Origin: Gammaproteobacteria bacterium
GTDB lineage: Bacteria > Pseudomonadota > Gammaproteobacteria > Ga0077536
Assembly (NCBI GenBank): GCA_016191285.1
Contig: JACPPA010000004.1
Coordinates: 62,001-126,000, forward strand
DNA length: 64,000 bases
Direction: 5' to 3'
In this document: positions 1 through 10,235 of the stretch, in pieces
Layout: the number at the start of each line of letters is the position of its first letter
Numbering within the stretch: position 1 is the first letter of the stretch
The notes under the pieces: generated by a model
What the model was told of the DNA's origin: nothing
Seen by the model: only the letters and a program-made list of their open reading frames with translations
Databases searched by the model: none
Program-made: the position numbers and the translations under genes

Positions 1-1256
<1,256 letters not shown>

Positions 1257-2930
1257 ATGTCTGATATCGAAATCGCGCAACGAGCGCCTAAGAAACGCAT
1301 CTTGGATCTCGCCGGCGCGACGCTCGGGATCGACGCCGAACATTTAGAACCCTACGGGCATTACAAAGCCAAGCTCTCACTGGAGTTTATCGACAGCCTG
1401 CGGAGCAAGCCGGATGGCCACCTGATCTTGGTCACTGCCATCAGCCCAACCCCTGCGGGCGAAGGGAAAACCACTACCACGGTTGGCCTTGGCGATGCGC
1501 TCAATCGTCTGGGTAAAAAAACCATCGTGTGCCTGCGCGAACCGTCGCTCGGGCCGTGCTTCGGCGTGAAGGGTGGCGCGGCCGGCGGCGGTTACGCGCA
1601 GGTGGTGCCGATGGAAGACATCAATCTGCATTTCACCGGTGACTTTCACGCCATTGGCGCGGCGCATAATTTATTGTCGGCGCTGATCGATAACCATATC
1701 AATCACGGTAATGCCTTGAACCTCGATCCACGGCTCATTGCGTGGAAGCGGGTGGTCGACATGAACGATCGGGCCTTGCGTAAGATCATCATCGGCCTCG
1801 GCGGTACCGCCAATGGCTTCGTGCGCGAGGATGGTTATGACATTACCGTCGCCTCCGAAGTCATGGCGATCTTTTGTCTGGCGACGTCGCTTAAGGATTT
1901 GAAGCAACGCCTTGGCGATATAGTGATCGGCTACACCCTGAACGGGCGCAAACCCGTGCAGGCGCGCGACCTCAAGGCGCAGGGTGCGATGGCGGCCTTA
2001 TTAAAAGAGGCGATCAAGCCAAACGTGGTGCAGACCTTGGAAAACAATATCGCCTTCGTGCACGGCGGGCCGTTCGCTAATATCGCCCACGGCTGTAATA
2101 CCGTCTCCGCCACGCGGGCCGCGCTGAAGCTCGCTGATTACGTTGTCACCGAGGCGGGTTTCGGCGCCGATCTCGGCGCCGAGAAATTTATCGATATCAA
2201 ATGTCGCAAGGCAGGGCTGAAACCGCGCGCGGCGGTGCTCGTCGCGACGGTCCGCGCGCTCAAATATCACGGCGGCGTCAAGAAAGACGCATTGAACCAG
2301 GAGGATTTGGCCGCGCTCCAACGCGGGCTCGTGAATCTCGAGCGGCATTATCGCAATGTCACCGAGGTGTATGGTCTGCCGTGCGTCGTGTGCATCAACC
2401 ATTTCACCCACGACACCGCGGCGGAGCTGGCGTTGATCGAAGCCAAGATGAAAGCGCAGGGTGGCGTGGCGGTGGTGGCCAAGCATTGGGCGCAGGGTGG
2501 TGCAGGGGCGGAAAATTTAGCTCACGCAGTGATCGCGGCAGTGGCGGCCAATCAAGCCAGTCATCGCTATGTGTACGACGACGCATTACCGCTGTGGGAC
2601 AAGTTGCAGGCCGTCGCGACCAGGGTCTATGGCGCGGCCGGGATCGCCGCGGACGCGAAAGTGCGCGCGCAACTGCAGGAATGGGACGCGCTCTACGGCG
2701 GGTTGCCCGTCTGCATCGCGAAAACACAAATGTCGTTTTCGACGGATCCGAATGCATTGGGCGCGCCGAGCGGTCACACCGTCACAATCCGCGAAGTGCG
2801 CCTCGCGGCGGGCGCCGGTTTCATCGTCGCGGTGGCCGGCGACATGATGACGATGCCGGGACTACCCAAGGTCCCCGCGGCCGAAGCCATTGATGTCGAC
2901 GACGCGGGGAACATCAGCGGATTATTCTGA
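1257..2930 (+). CDS. fhs: formate--tetrahydrofolate ligase
   Basis: Fhs joins formate to tetrahydrofolate with ATP, giving 10-formyl-THF for purine, fMet and serine synthesis. The 557-residue product has the family's usual length. It carries the P-loop [10 protein letters not shown] at about residues 65-74, and [20 protein letters not shown] and [15 protein letters not shown] just after it. The C-terminus has [15 protein letters not shown], the diagnostic tail. The start follows GGGAG at a sensible distance. The gene stands alone between repeat-rich spacers. Together with the fds formate dehydrogenase at 48-54 kb it gives two fates for formate, assimilation or oxidation; that link is inference. 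Confidence 0.97.
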   Translation: MSDIEIAQRAPKKRILDLAGATLGIDAEHLEPYGHYKAKLSLEFIDSLRSKPDGHLILVTAISPTPAGEGKTTTTVGLGDALNRLGKKTIVCLREPSLGPCFGVKGGAAGGGYAQVVPMEDINLHFTGDFHAIGAAHNLLSALIDNHINHGNALNLDPRLIAWKRVVDMNDRALRKIIIGLGGTANGFVREDGYDITVASEVMAIFCLATSLKDLKQRLGDIVIGYTLNGRKPVQARDLKAQGAMAALLKEAIKPNVVQTLENNIAFVHGGPFANIAHGCNTVSATRAALKLADYVVTEAGFGADLGAEKFIDIKCRKAGLKPRAAVLVATVRALKYHGGVKKDALNQEDLAALQRGLVNLERHYRNVTEVYGLPCVVCINHFTHDTAAELALIEAKMKAQGGVAVVAKHWAQGGAGAENLAHAVIAAVAANQASHRYVYDDALPLWDKLQAVATRVYGAAGIAADAKVRAQLQEWDALYGGLPVCIAKTQMSFSTDPNALGAPSGHTVTIREVRLAAGAGFIVAVAGDMMTMPGLPKVPAAEAIDVDDAGNISGLF

Positions 2931-3026
2931 GCGGCGCGCATAGGGTCCACTGCTTGAGGCAGAATGGACCAATGAACGGTACTAGCAGAGCGTAAATACC
3001 GACCAGGGGATCAAAACGTTTAAGGG

Positions 3027-3134
3027 CCGTCATCCCGGGCTTCGCTGCGCAAGCGGCGGAGACCCGGGATCCATGCCGAGATAACCCACAGCAATGGATT
3101 CCGGATAGCCGCTGCGCGACTTCCGGAATGACGG
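3027..3134. repeat. REP-like inverted repeat element
   Basis: The left arm starts CCGTCATCCCGGG and the right end reads CCGGAATGACGG, so the outer ends are inverted. Inside, CCCGGGATCCATG is echoed by CATGGATTCCGGA (as its inverse). The element resembles the hairpin pair at 934-1007. Confidence 0.6.
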
Positions 3135-3195
3135 AGGTGGCCGGTATTTCTGCTCCTCTATTTAGTGTGCTGTCCCGCAATGAACCTTAATAAAA

Positions 3196-3263
3196 TTGTG
3201 GGAGCGGCTTTAGCCGCGAAGGGGGCCTTAACAAAGATTCGAAGCTCAAAGCGGCTCCCACAA
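3196..3263. repeat. GTGGGAGCGGC palindromic repeat
   Basis: TTGTGGGAGCGGCTTTAGCC on the left faces GCGGCTCCCACAA on the right in inverted orientation, separated by about 35 bases. A second member with the same layout lies at 43189-43251. This sequence type is a familiar dispersed extragenic palindrome in gammaproteobacteria. Confidence 0.7.
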
Positions 3264-3306
3264 AGCGCAGCCGGTATTTGTGCCCACCGTTAGAGGAGAC
3301 TGCCGT

Positions 3307-4509
3307 ATGATTCTCGATGGCATTCGAGTACTCGACTTCACTCAGTATCTGGCCGGCCCGTCCGCTACCCGTCTGATGGCGGAGATGGGGGCCGAGATCA
3401 TCAAGATCGAACAGGCGCCGGGCGGCGATCCGGGGCGCCTGCTGCCTTTGATCCGCGACGGCCGCAGCGGTTTCTTCGTGCAGCAGAATCGCGGCAAGCA
3501 GAGCCTGTGCCTCGATTTGAAAGGCGACGCGGCGTGCGCGATCATTCGGGAACTCGTGCCGAAGGTCGATATCGTGATCGAAAATTTCGGCCCCGGTGTG
3601 ATGGAGAAGCGCGGTTTCGATTACCCGAGACTGAAAGCACTCAATCCGCGCCTGATCATGGCCTCGGTGTCGGCTTTCGGCCGCAAGAGCACACTATCGC
3701 ATAAGACTGGTTACGACTGGATCGCGCAAGCCTTCAGCGGCCTGATGCACATGACCGGGCCACGCGATGGCTCGCCGCATCCGGTCGGCATCGGCGTCTG
3801 CGATTCGAATGCGGGCGTCCATGGCTTCGCCGCGCTTGGCTATGCGCTCTACCATCGCGCCCAGACCGGCGAAGGCCAGTATCTGGATCTGTCGATGGTC
3901 GATGCCATGTTCCACATGCACGAATACAACGTGCATGGACGCTCGGTCGCCGGGCCGAGTTTCGACCCCAAGCGCATGGGCGCCCACCACGAAATGATCG
4001 CCCCTTTCGGCGTATTCAAGGGGCCAACCGGTTATTTCGTGATAGCGGTGTTGCAGCTTCAATGGGCCGGCATGTGTCAGGCGCTTGGGCGGCCGGAGCT
4101 CGAACGGGATTCGCGCTTCGTCGACGGCGGAAGTCGCGCAAAGCACCAGGATTTGTTGATCGAGATGATCGAAGCCTGGGCCGCGACATTTTCGAATAAC
4201 GATGCCGTGTTGGCTGCGCTTGAAGCAGCGCGTGTGCCGGCCGGACCGGTACTGAGTCCGCTCGATACGCTCGAGCATGAATATTTTCTGGATCGCGGCA
4301 TGGTGCGAACCGTTACCGATCCGATCTTAGGCGAGATCCAGATTCCCGGCTTCCCATTCAAATTCTCCGCGCAACCAGACCTACCTGAGTTCGATGCACC
4401 GCTCCTGGGTGAGCACAATGCCGCCGTGCTATCGCGTTTGCTCGGCTACGATGCGGAACGCATTGCCAAACTCGAACGCGAGCAGGTAATTATAAGCGCG
4501 CGGGTTTAA
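3307..4509 (+). CDS. CaiB/BaiF family CoA-transferase
   Basis: Class III CoA-transferases move CoA between carboxylic acids through an aspartyl-CoA-type intermediate. The 400-residue product begins MILDGIRVLDFTQYLAGP. It has LMAEMGAEIIKIEQ (residues 23-36), QQNRGKQSLCLDLK (59-72) and ENFGPGVMEKRGF (92-104). Asp166 in GIGVCDSNAG aligns with the catalytic Asp of formyl-CoA transferase. I chose ATG 3307 because GAGGAGA lies 7-8 bases upstream; the alternative start at 3280 adds nine residues without a ribosome site. It is followed 21 bases later by a thiolase-like gene, suggesting an acyl-CoA catabolic operon. The substrate is unknown. A paralogue lies at 7450. Confidence 0.92.
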   Translation: MILDGIRVLDFTQYLAGPSATRLMAEMGAEIIKIEQAPGGDPGRLLPLIRDGRSGFFVQQNRGKQSLCLDLKGDAACAIIRELVPKVDIVIENFGPGVMEKRGFDYPRLKALNPRLIMASVSAFGRKSTLSHKTGYDWIAQAFSGLMHMTGPRDGSPHPVGIGVCDSNAGVHGFAALGYALYHRAQTGEGQYLDLSMVDAMFHMHEYNVHGRSVAGPSFDPKRMGAHHEMIAPFGVFKGPTGYFVIAVLQLQWAGMCQALGRPELERDSRFVDGGSRAKHQDLLIEMIEAWAATFSNNDAVLAALEAARVPAGPVLSPLDTLEHEYFLDRGMVRTVTDPILGEIQIPGFPFKFSAQPDLPEFDAPLLGEHNAAVLSRLLGYDAERIAKLEREQVIISARV

Positions 4510-4530
4510 CGGAACGCCGCGCCCTATCGT

Positions 4531-5670
4531 ATGCCTAAGTACGCGATCGCCGGATTAGGCGTGACTCCGCAAGGGGCATTACCAGGAAGCAGTGCGGAAA
4601 AACTCGCCTGGGATGCGGTCGAACTCGCGCTCGCCGATGCCGGGCTGGAGCGTCATCAGGTCAATGGCTATCTCTATCAGCAGGGGTTCGGCGAGAGCAC
4701 GTCCGGCATGGCTGCCAGCCGCGCGAGTCTTGGAACCCACTCCACGCTGCAGATTAACTCCAGCGGTGCGTCGGGCATTCTCGCCATTGCGACAGCGATT
4801 GGCTTGATCGAGGCGGGCACCGCCGAGTATGTCGTTTGTGTGCACGCCACCAATGCCCGCTCACAAGCACTCACGATTGGTGCCGGTGAAGAAAATCAGC
4901 ATGCAATCTTTGGTCTGTTCTCCCCCGGTGCCCAGTCCGCCCTGATGGCGCAAAGCTATTTCCACAAGTACACAACGACTTCCGCGGATTTGGCCGAGAT
5001 TGCGGTTGCCCTACGCTCGAACGCCGTCCCGCGGAGCGATGCCTGCATGTTCAATCGCCCGATCACGGTCGAGGATCATCAAAACTCGCGATTCATAGTG
5101 AGGCCACTACATCTGCTCGACTACTGCCTGGTCACGGATGGCGCGATCGCGTTTATCGTGACCACGACCGAACGCGCGCGTGACTTGAAGACAATTCCGG
5201 TTGAGGTGCTCGGCTTGGGGACCTGTCACGATGTTGGCCAAGGCTATACCCGTGGCGCTAACACCGTGCTGGGACTGCCGGACTTCAACGTTGAGCCAGC
5301 GCGCGAGCGGGCGTTTGCGAAAGCCGGTCTCGGCATTGCCGACATCGACGTGTTCCAGTTCTATGACGCGTTTACGATTATCGTCGCGTTGCAACTCGAA
5401 GCCTATGGGCTATGCGGCCCGGGTGAAGCCGGTGACTGGGTGCGTGCCGGCAACTTTCGCTGGAATTCCAAGCGCCCCTGCAACACCTCCGGCACGCTCC
5501 ATTCATGGGCCTATGTGCAAGGATTCACCCACGTTGCCGAGGGCGTGCGTCAACTGCGCGGCGAAGGGGGGTCGACCCAAGTGCCCGGCGCACGTACTGC
5601 GCTGGTCACCAACGTTGGCATCACTGGCGCCGGCCAGGCGCAGTCAGCGGTGATCATGGGCGTTATGTAA
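4531..5670 (+). CDS. thiolase-like protein (acetyl-CoA acetyltransferase family, DUF35-partnered type)
   Basis: This 379-residue protein belongs to the thiolase superfamily branch that works with a Zn-ribbon/OB-fold partner, encoded just downstream. Recognisable parts are MPKYAIAGLGVTP, the glycine-rich loop NSSGASGILAIATA (residues 76-89), the hydrophobic strand EYVVCVHATNA, DVFQFYDAFTI and the C-terminal block GTLHSWAYVQG...RQLRGEGG. The usual nucleophilic cysteine region has Ser-Ser at 77-78 instead of Cys, as in many members of this branch, so classical Claisen or thiolytic chemistry is doubtful. Related proteins act in side-chain degradation of steroid-type acyl-CoAs; applying that here is inference. 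The ribosome site is weak, perhaps because translation is coupled to the upstream gene. Confidence 0.88.
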   Translation: MPKYAIAGLGVTPQGALPGSSAEKLAWDAVELALADAGLERHQVNGYLYQQGFGESTSGMAASRASLGTHSTLQINSSGASGILAIATAIGLIEAGTAEYVVCVHATNARSQALTIGAGEENQHAIFGLFSPGAQSALMAQSYFHKYTTTSADLAEIAVALRSNAVPRSDACMFNRPITVEDHQNSRFIVRPLHLLDYCLVTDGAIAFIVTTTERARDLKTIPVEVLGLGTCHDVGQGYTRGANTVLGLPDFNVEPARERAFAKAGLGIADIDVFQFYDAFTIIVALQLEAYGLCGPGEAGDWVRAGNFRWNSKRPCNTSGTLHSWAYVQGFTHVAEGVRQLRGEGGSTQVPGARTALVTNVGITGAGQAQSAVIMGVM

Positions 5671-5689
5671 AGTCCGTAAGGGAACAGCA

Positions 5690-6112
5690 ATGATTGAAAC
5701 CGAAACGCAGCGTATCCCGCCTCCGTCGCGGGTCGTGGCGCTCGAAGACCAGCCGTTCTGGGACGCGATTGATGCCGGCAACTTCGTGCTGGCGCATTGC
5801 ACGTGTGGCGCGTACTACGCGCGCATGCAGGCATGCCTTCACTGCAAAGCGAGCCCAGCGTCGCTGAGCTGGGTGGCGGCCTCGGGCCAGGGCACGGTTC
5901 GCACCTTCGTGATCTTCGACAAACCCTATCATCCGTATTTCGAGGGCCGGGTGCCCTACGTCGTCGCGGTCGTCACCCTGCGCGAAGGCCCGGAGATCCT
6001 CACCAACGTTATCGACGCAGACGTTTCGGCAGTTGAAATAGGGATGGCTGTACGGATTGTGATTGGCGATCGCGGCGGCCAGAAAATTCATCAGGCGTCC
6101 GCGCGGATATGA
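5690..6112 (+). CDS. Zn-ribbon / OB-fold (DUF35) acyl-CoA-associated protein
   Basis: The 140-residue protein has an N-terminal helix (VALEDQPFWDAIDAGNFVLA), then a rubredoxin-like zinc ribbon with cysteines in HCTCG and QACLHC, then a beta-rich OB-fold (GTVRTFVIFDKPYHPYF, PYVVAVVTLREGP). This is the DUF35/DUF35_N architecture. Members form obligate complexes with thiolase-like proteins or hydratases, where the OB domain contacts the acyl-CoA. It lies 19 bases after the thiolase-like gene with AGGGAA as ribosome site, so the two very likely form one complex. It ends the operon begun at 3307. Confidence 0.9.
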   Translation: MIETETQRIPPPSRVVALEDQPFWDAIDAGNFVLAHCTCGAYYARMQACLHCKASPASLSWVAASGQGTVRTFVIFDKPYHPYFEGRVPYVVAVVTLREGPEILTNVIDADVSAVEIGMAVRIVIGDRGGQKIHQASARI

Positions 6113-6357
6113 GCCTTACTCCGAGGAAGCAGCGAGGCGCGGCGGCTGGCTCGTAGCGCTCGGAAAGCGTGGATACCGGGAGTCCGCTTCTGGATTTTTG
6201 GGCGGAGTCGTCGATTTCGGCGAATCCTGTGTGTGGTTGCCTGAGTTGAACAACGATTTCTGACGAGGAGGTCCATACCTAGCGAGTTATTGGGAATGAG
6301 TGAGGTTGGGAAATTACCGAAAGGTGGCGTACTCTAAACTCGCAAGGAGCAATTCAT

Positions 6358-6562
6358 ATGCTGGATTTTCACGACATTATCACCATGGAACCGGGCAAGC
6401 GCGGCGGCAAGCCATGCATTCGCGGTATGCGCATCGCGGTGGCTGGCTTCGGGCGTGAAACCCGACGAAATTCTGGGCGACTTCCCCGAGTTGACCCAAA
6501 CCGATATTCAAGCTTGCTTACAATTTGCCGCCCAACGCGAACGGCAAACAGTCTATGCCTAA
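6358..6562 (+). pseudogene. DUF433-family antitoxin, frameshifted by a small deletion
   Basis: The start reads MLDFHDIITMEPGKRGGKP then CIRGMRIAVA, a classic DUF433 N-terminus. After residue about 30 the frame degenerates, but the next frame continues with GVKPDEILGDFPELTQTDI and QACLQFAAQRERQTVYA before a stop at 6560-6562. The piece normally found between RIAVA and GVKPDEI (about seven residues) is missing, so a short deletion changed the frame near 6440-6455. DUF433 proteins are antitoxins of DUF5615 PIN-like toxins, and the remnant of that partner follows three bases later. A ribosome site (AAGGAG) is still present. Confidence 0.82.
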
Positions 6563-6565
6563 CCA

Positions 6566-6898
6566 ATGCCCCTGCTACTTGATCAAAACCTGTCTTACAA
6601 GCTTGTCCGACAATTGGAGTCCTACTTTCCCGCGACTGAACATGTAAAGCTCTTAGGGATGGAGGAGACCGCTGATCGCCTGATCTGGTAGTACGCCAAA
6701 GTCAAAGGCTTAACCATCGTGACCCAAGACGCCGATTTTGAATTGCTTGCGCAACTGAGCGGTTTCCCGTCAAAAATAATCGGGTTACGTTGCGGGAATA
6801 CATCAACGTCCAGTATTTGTCAGCTGCTGATTTCACATTACCAATTGATTGCCGGTTTTCACGACGACGACTTGGTCGCGTGTCTTGAATTGCATTGA
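6566..6898 (+). pseudogene. DUF5615 PIN-like toxin with an in-frame stop
   Basis: Translation from ATG 6566 gives MPLLLDQNLSYKLVRQL, an acidic LLDQNLS motif typical of DUF5615/Mut7-C PIN-like proteins. It then continues DRLIW followed by a TAG stop at 6689-6691 (codon 42). The same frame goes on with YAKVKGLTIVTQDADFELL, containing the second acidic centre TQDADF, and ends at TGA 6896-6898 for 110 codons in all. A single change from GAG or AAG could give this TAG. With the broken DUF433 gene upstream, the whole toxin-antitoxin module appears dead. Confidence 0.82.
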
Positions 6899-7449
6899 AA
6901 TTTTGCGACAGTAGGTGTGAAAAATTTAATCTTCGTAATTTGAATTAAATTTTTCCTGAGTAGGGGACTGCCAATTTTCGAATAGGCGGGTGCCGAGAAG
7001 TTCGTACGGAAAAGCGTAGCGCCTTCCGCCGGAAGAGATCGACACGGTCCAGCCCCGCGTCTCGGACACCGCCATCGCGATCGTACGACCTCATCGATGG
7101 GTGGGGCCGCATGTGTTTGAACGGAGGAGTCGTTAGAAATAATTTTCGGATCTGTCAGCATCGCGGTGGGTGCCGGGCCGCCGTTGCACCCGTTGGCGGG
7201 GTCGGGGTGAATGTTGCCGTACAAGATGCGGTCGCCGCGGCAAATGGTTTAGCGAAGCCTAATCGATCTTCACCCATTAAGGACCGTGCCGCCAGCCGAG
7301 GTCGCGTCGAGCCTTTTACAAAAAACGACATGCGCTGCGCGATTTGTCTACTATCTAGCCTTAAACTTCGCGCGTCCGGGTTGAGCGCTTCCGAAACGCG
7401 GACGCGCGGACCCAACGCCCAACCTTAAGATCTGAAAGGAACGGAACGC
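6899..7449. other. intergenic spacer with a decayed flavoprotein fragment
   Basis: About 550 bases lack an intact gene. The only protein-like signal is a short stretch at 7189-7257 resembling an FAD-dependent monooxygenase. The start of the segment is AT-rich compared with its surroundings. The ribosome site for the next gene (GAAAGGAACGG) lies at the right end. Confidence 0.6.
7189..7257 (+). pseudogene. remnant of an FAD-dependent oxidoreductase
   Basis: The frame starting at 7111 contains PVGGVGVNVAVQDAVAAAN, which matches the conserved third FAD-binding block of PHBH/UbiH-type monooxygenases (family pattern P.GG.G.N..QDA...A..LA). The preceding 'GDAAH' element expected about ten residues upstream is not intact and no further domain can be followed. 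I read this as a gene fossil. The short match length keeps confidence modest. Confidence 0.45.
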
Positions 7450-8682
7450 ATGGTCAAACCGACGAACATTCTAGACGGTATCCGGGTACTGGATTTTTCA
7501 CAGGCGCTTGCCGGCCCGACGACGACCCGGCTGATGGCCGAGATGGGCGCCGAGGTGATCAAGGTGGAACTCGCCCCGCACGGCGAGGCATCGCGTGCGC
7601 TCCCGTTCATTCGCAACGGGCGCTCCGGTTATTACATCCAACAGAATCGCGGCAAGAAGAGCATCGGCATCGACCGCAAAAATCCGCGCTCGATCGAACT
7701 CGTGAAAAAAGTGCTCCTGAGCTGCGACGTCCTGGTGGAGAATTTCGCGCCGGGGGCCATCAACCGCCTCGGCTTTGGCTGGGACGAAGTACACCAGCTC
7801 AACCCGCGGCTCGTGATGGGTTCGATTTCCGCCTTCGGGCAGTCCGGACCGCTGTCCACGCTGCCCGGCTACGATTATATCGGCGCCGCCTACGCCGGTG
7901 TGCTCAGCATGATCGGCGAACCGGACGGCCCGCCCTATTTCTATACGCTCGGTATCGGCGATGTGATGACTGGCGCACATCTCCTGGCGGCCATTAATGG
8001 CGCGCTGTTTTATCGCGAGAAGACCGGTAAAGGGCAATATGTCGAGGCCTCACTTCTCGATTCTTACTTCCATTGCCATGAAGTGAATGTTCAAGCGCAC
8101 ACCGCGTCCGGCGGCGCGATCAAGCCGCATCGTTCCGGTGCACATCACTACGCAGTCTCGCCACTCGGCGTCTTCAAGTGCAAGGAAGGTTACGTCATGC
8201 TCGCGGTGCTGCAGAACCAATGGCCGAATTTATGCAAAGCCGTGGGCAAGCCGGAACTCGCCGTCGATCCGCGCTTTATCGACAACGCCTCGCGTGTCCA
8301 GAACCGCGACGCGCTCAACGCGATGATCGAGCAATGTCTCGCGAAATACCCCACCGCGATCGAGGCGGCCGAGGATTGGGGTTTCAATCATCATGTTCCA
8401 ATCGCGCCGATCCTGTCAGTCGAACAAGCCGTGAAGCACCCGCATCTGATCGAACGTGAGACCGTTCGCACGGTACAGGACCCAATATTTGGCAGTTACC
8501 AGGTACCCGGGATGCCACTGCGTTTTTCGGAAGCGCCGCGCCATCCTGACCTACGCGCTGCGTATCTGGGCGAGCACAATGTCGACGTATTTACCCGGTA
8601 TGCGGGACTGAGCGAGGCTGAAGTGCGGAAGCTTGAACAGGAGGGCGCCCTGATCGCCAAGCCCGACCTCGCGCAAGCCTGA
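7450..8682 (+). CDS. CaiB/BaiF family CoA-transferase (second copy type)
   Basis: The 410-residue class III CoA-transferase begins with NILDGIRVLDFSQALAGP and carries LMAEMGAEVIKVE (residues 28-40), QQNRGKKSIGID and ENFAPGAINRLGFGW. Asp171 in LGIGDVMTGAH is at the catalytic position. It is clearly paralogous to the protein at 3307, but divergent enough to suggest a different acid or CoA donor. A ribosome site (GAAAGGAACGG) precedes the ATG. It stands alone: the genes on its right are on the other strand. Confidence 0.92.
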   Translation: MVKPTNILDGIRVLDFSQALAGPTTTRLMAEMGAEVIKVELAPHGEASRALPFIRNGRSGYYIQQNRGKKSIGIDRKNPRSIELVKKVLLSCDVLVENFAPGAINRLGFGWDEVHQLNPRLVMGSISAFGQSGPLSTLPGYDYIGAAYAGVLSMIGEPDGPPYFYTLGIGDVMTGAHLLAAINGALFYREKTGKGQYVEASLLDSYFHCHEVNVQAHTASGGAIKPHRSGAHHYAVSPLGVFKCKEGYVMLAVLQNQWPNLCKAVGKPELAVDPRFIDNASRVQNRDALNAMIEQCLAKYPTAIEAAEDWGFNHHVPIAPILSVEQAVKHPHLIERETVRTVQDPIFGSYQVPGMPLRFSEAPRHPDLRAAYLGEHNVDVFTRYAGLSEAEVRKLEQEGALIAKPDLAQA

Positions 8683-8762
8683 GACGCCGAACGTGTCGAT
8701 GCTGAATTGGAGGCGATCGGCCAACCGGCCGGGCGCCATTAACTCGCTCGGCGCCCGCGCCG

Positions 8763-9524
8763 TCAGGCGGCGACCGCAGGCGCCTGCGGCACGCTTCGCC
8801 AGAATTCCGGGTCATGACCGTACATAATTTTCGCACCGCGCTTCTGCAGCTCTCGCAGACGATGCAGCGATGCCAGCATGGCGTCGCGATCCGCAACGAA
8901 GACGGGTAGACGTAACTCGTCAAGGGTGCGCCGAAGATAACAAGCGTCGCCGCACAGCACGACTTCACCGGACTCGGTTTGCAGATACAGCGATTGATGC
9001 CCAGGCGTGTGGCCATGGGTAGGAATGCAGCGCACCGATCCGTCGCCGAACACGTCGTGCTCGCCATCGACCTGCATCAGATCGTGACCGTGGTCGTAAT
9101 CCCGCGGATCGTAATAATTCGCTTCAATTAATTCCGGGATATGGCCAGCCTCCCATTCCCGTTTCTGCACGATAACGCGGGCATTCGGCACCAACGCATT
9201 GCCGCCGGCATGATCGAAGTGCAGATGAGAATTAATGAGGTAGTCCAGTCGATCCGGATCGCGTCCAATGCTCGCGAGACGCGCGGCGATTTCCTCGCCG
9301 GGTTCGAAATGCACCTCGAAGTGCGGTTCTAGGGGACCGAGCGCTTTGTGCTTGTCGCGCTGTACCAACAACGACATGCCGGAATCGAACAATGCGACAC
9401 CTTTTTTATGCTCGATTAGATAGGCCGGAATCGGGACTTTGAGAGTGCCCTCACCCCCTTCAATCAGCAGTGACACCGGCATCGTCAGATGGCCGCAAGT
9501 AATGGCGTAGAGTTTTACAGTCAT
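8763..9524 (-). CDS. metallo-beta-lactamase-fold hydrolase (AHL-lactonase-like)
   Basis: The 253-residue protein has the dinuclear zinc motif HLHFDHAGG at residues 100-108 preceded by LINS, a later His in CIPTHGHTPGH and a bridging Asp in VVLCGDACY. This layout and length match the N-acyl-homoserine-lactone lactonase (AttM/AiiA-like) branch of the MBL fold, which hydrolyses lactones and other esters. Quorum quenching is possible but not shown, because many relatives have other substrates. It is convergent with the upstream CoA-transferase; the CBS-domain gene lies 38 bases upstream on the same strand, so co-transcription is likely. Confidence 0.85.
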   Translation of the reverse strand: MTVKLYAITCGHLTMPVSLLIEGGEGTLKVPIPAYLIEHKKGVALFDSGMSLLVQRDKHKALGPLEPHFEVHFEPGEEIAARLASIGRDPDRLDYLINSHLHFDHAGGNALVPNARVIVQKREWEAGHIPELIEANYYDPRDYDHGHDLMQVDGEHDVFGDGSVRCIPTHGHTPGHQSLYLQTESGEVVLCGDACYLRRTLDELRLPVFVADRDAMLASLHRLRELQKRGAKIMYGHDPEFWRSVPQAPAVAA

Positions 9525-9562
9525 GTTGGCTTGCTCCGTTGTTCTATCAGAAGATCGGCCGC

Positions 9563-9997
9563 CTATCCCCCCGGTCCGTCGATCATGATATAGCCGATGA
9601 GGTCGCCGACATTGCGCTCCATGTCGTCCAGAAGATCGTAAAGCACGTAGCGCAGCGCCAACATGCCGACCAGTGTTTCGCGCTCGTCGAGGACGACCAA
9701 ATGGCGGATGTGATGCTTGCGCATGAGTGCGGCGGCGGTGGCCACCGAGGTGTTCAAGCCAACCGACACCGCCGGACTTGTCATAATGTCTCGTACGCTC
9801 GTGATAGTGGGATCGCGGTCGGCGGCAACGACCTTTTGCAGCACGTCACGCTCAGTCACAACGCCGATGACCCTAGTTCCATCGACGACCGTGGCGGCGC
9901 CGACGTGGCGTTCGGTCATCGCGCACGCCGCCCGGACGACCGTCTCATCCGGACCTACTGTCACGGGTAATTTGTTGCCCAGCCGAATCAGACTCAT
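9563..9997 (-). CDS. CBS-domain pair protein
   Basis: The 144-residue protein consists almost wholly of two CBS domains. The first runs through PVTVGPDETVVRAACAM and VIGVVTERDVLQKV; the second through DIMTSPAVSVGLNTSVATA and RHLVVLDERETLVGMLALR. Tandem CBS modules bind adenine nucleotides or SAM and regulate partner proteins. No catalytic domain is attached, so the target is unknown. It lies 38 bases before the MBL hydrolase gene on the same strand. Confidence 0.88.
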   Translation of the reverse strand: MSLIRLGNKLPVTVGPDETVVRAACAMTERHVGAATVVDGTRVIGVVTERDVLQKVVAADRDPTITSVRDIMTSPAVSVGLNTSVATAAALMRKHHIRHLVVLDERETLVGMLALRYVLYDLLDDMERNVGDLIGYIMIDGPGG

Positions 9998-10202
9998 GTG
10001 GCTCCTGCTCAGGCGCTCAATTGCTCCCGTACGCCCATTGCGGAAACAAAATCGTGGTTAGGACCGACATTCGGAGCGCCGCAGTTTGTGCCATGGTGTT
10101 CCTCGTCGGGGCGATGTAGTTCGTATTAGCAATCTATTTCGCCGTGACTATAGACGGTCATTGCGGGCCGGGCTACTTCGCTGTCCCCGATTAGGCTGCC
10201 AG

Positions 10203-10235
10203 AAGGGAACTCTGCCTTTTGCAGCGGTTCCCTAG
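10203..10235. repeat. hairpin repeat at the 3' end of the Nudix gene
   Basis: GGGAAC-TCTGC, a CTTTT loop and GCAG..GGTTCCC form an imperfect hairpin. The sequence is closely similar to the first hairpin (43731-43757) of the repeat element beside the ExaC-like gene, so it is probably a dispersed repeat. It overlaps the stop codon of the Nudix gene and may serve as its terminator. Confidence 0.55.

Larger units (their letters stand above)
2931..3306. other. intergenic spacer holding two dispersed palindromic repeats
   Basis: This 376-base spacer between fhs and the CoA-transferase gene contains no credible gene. It is largely filled by two repeat types, a REP-like element (3027-3134) and a GGGAGCGGC palindrome (3196-3263). 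The ribosome site for the next gene, GAGGAGA, lies at its right end. Confidence 0.65.

Noticed and set aside
2001-2486. 161-residue minus-strand frame inside fhs
   Set aside because: Antisense shadow of a highly conserved gene in GC-rich DNA; no ribosome site and no recognisable motif.
2201-2893. 230-residue alternative plus frame inside fhs
   Set aside because: Arg/Gly-rich out-of-frame translation typical of GC-rich coding DNA; fhs itself is intact.
8763-9524. Firm call of quorum-quenching AHL lactonase
   Set aside because: Only the MBL metal motifs and general length support it; many MBL hydrolases share them, so only a fold-level name is given.
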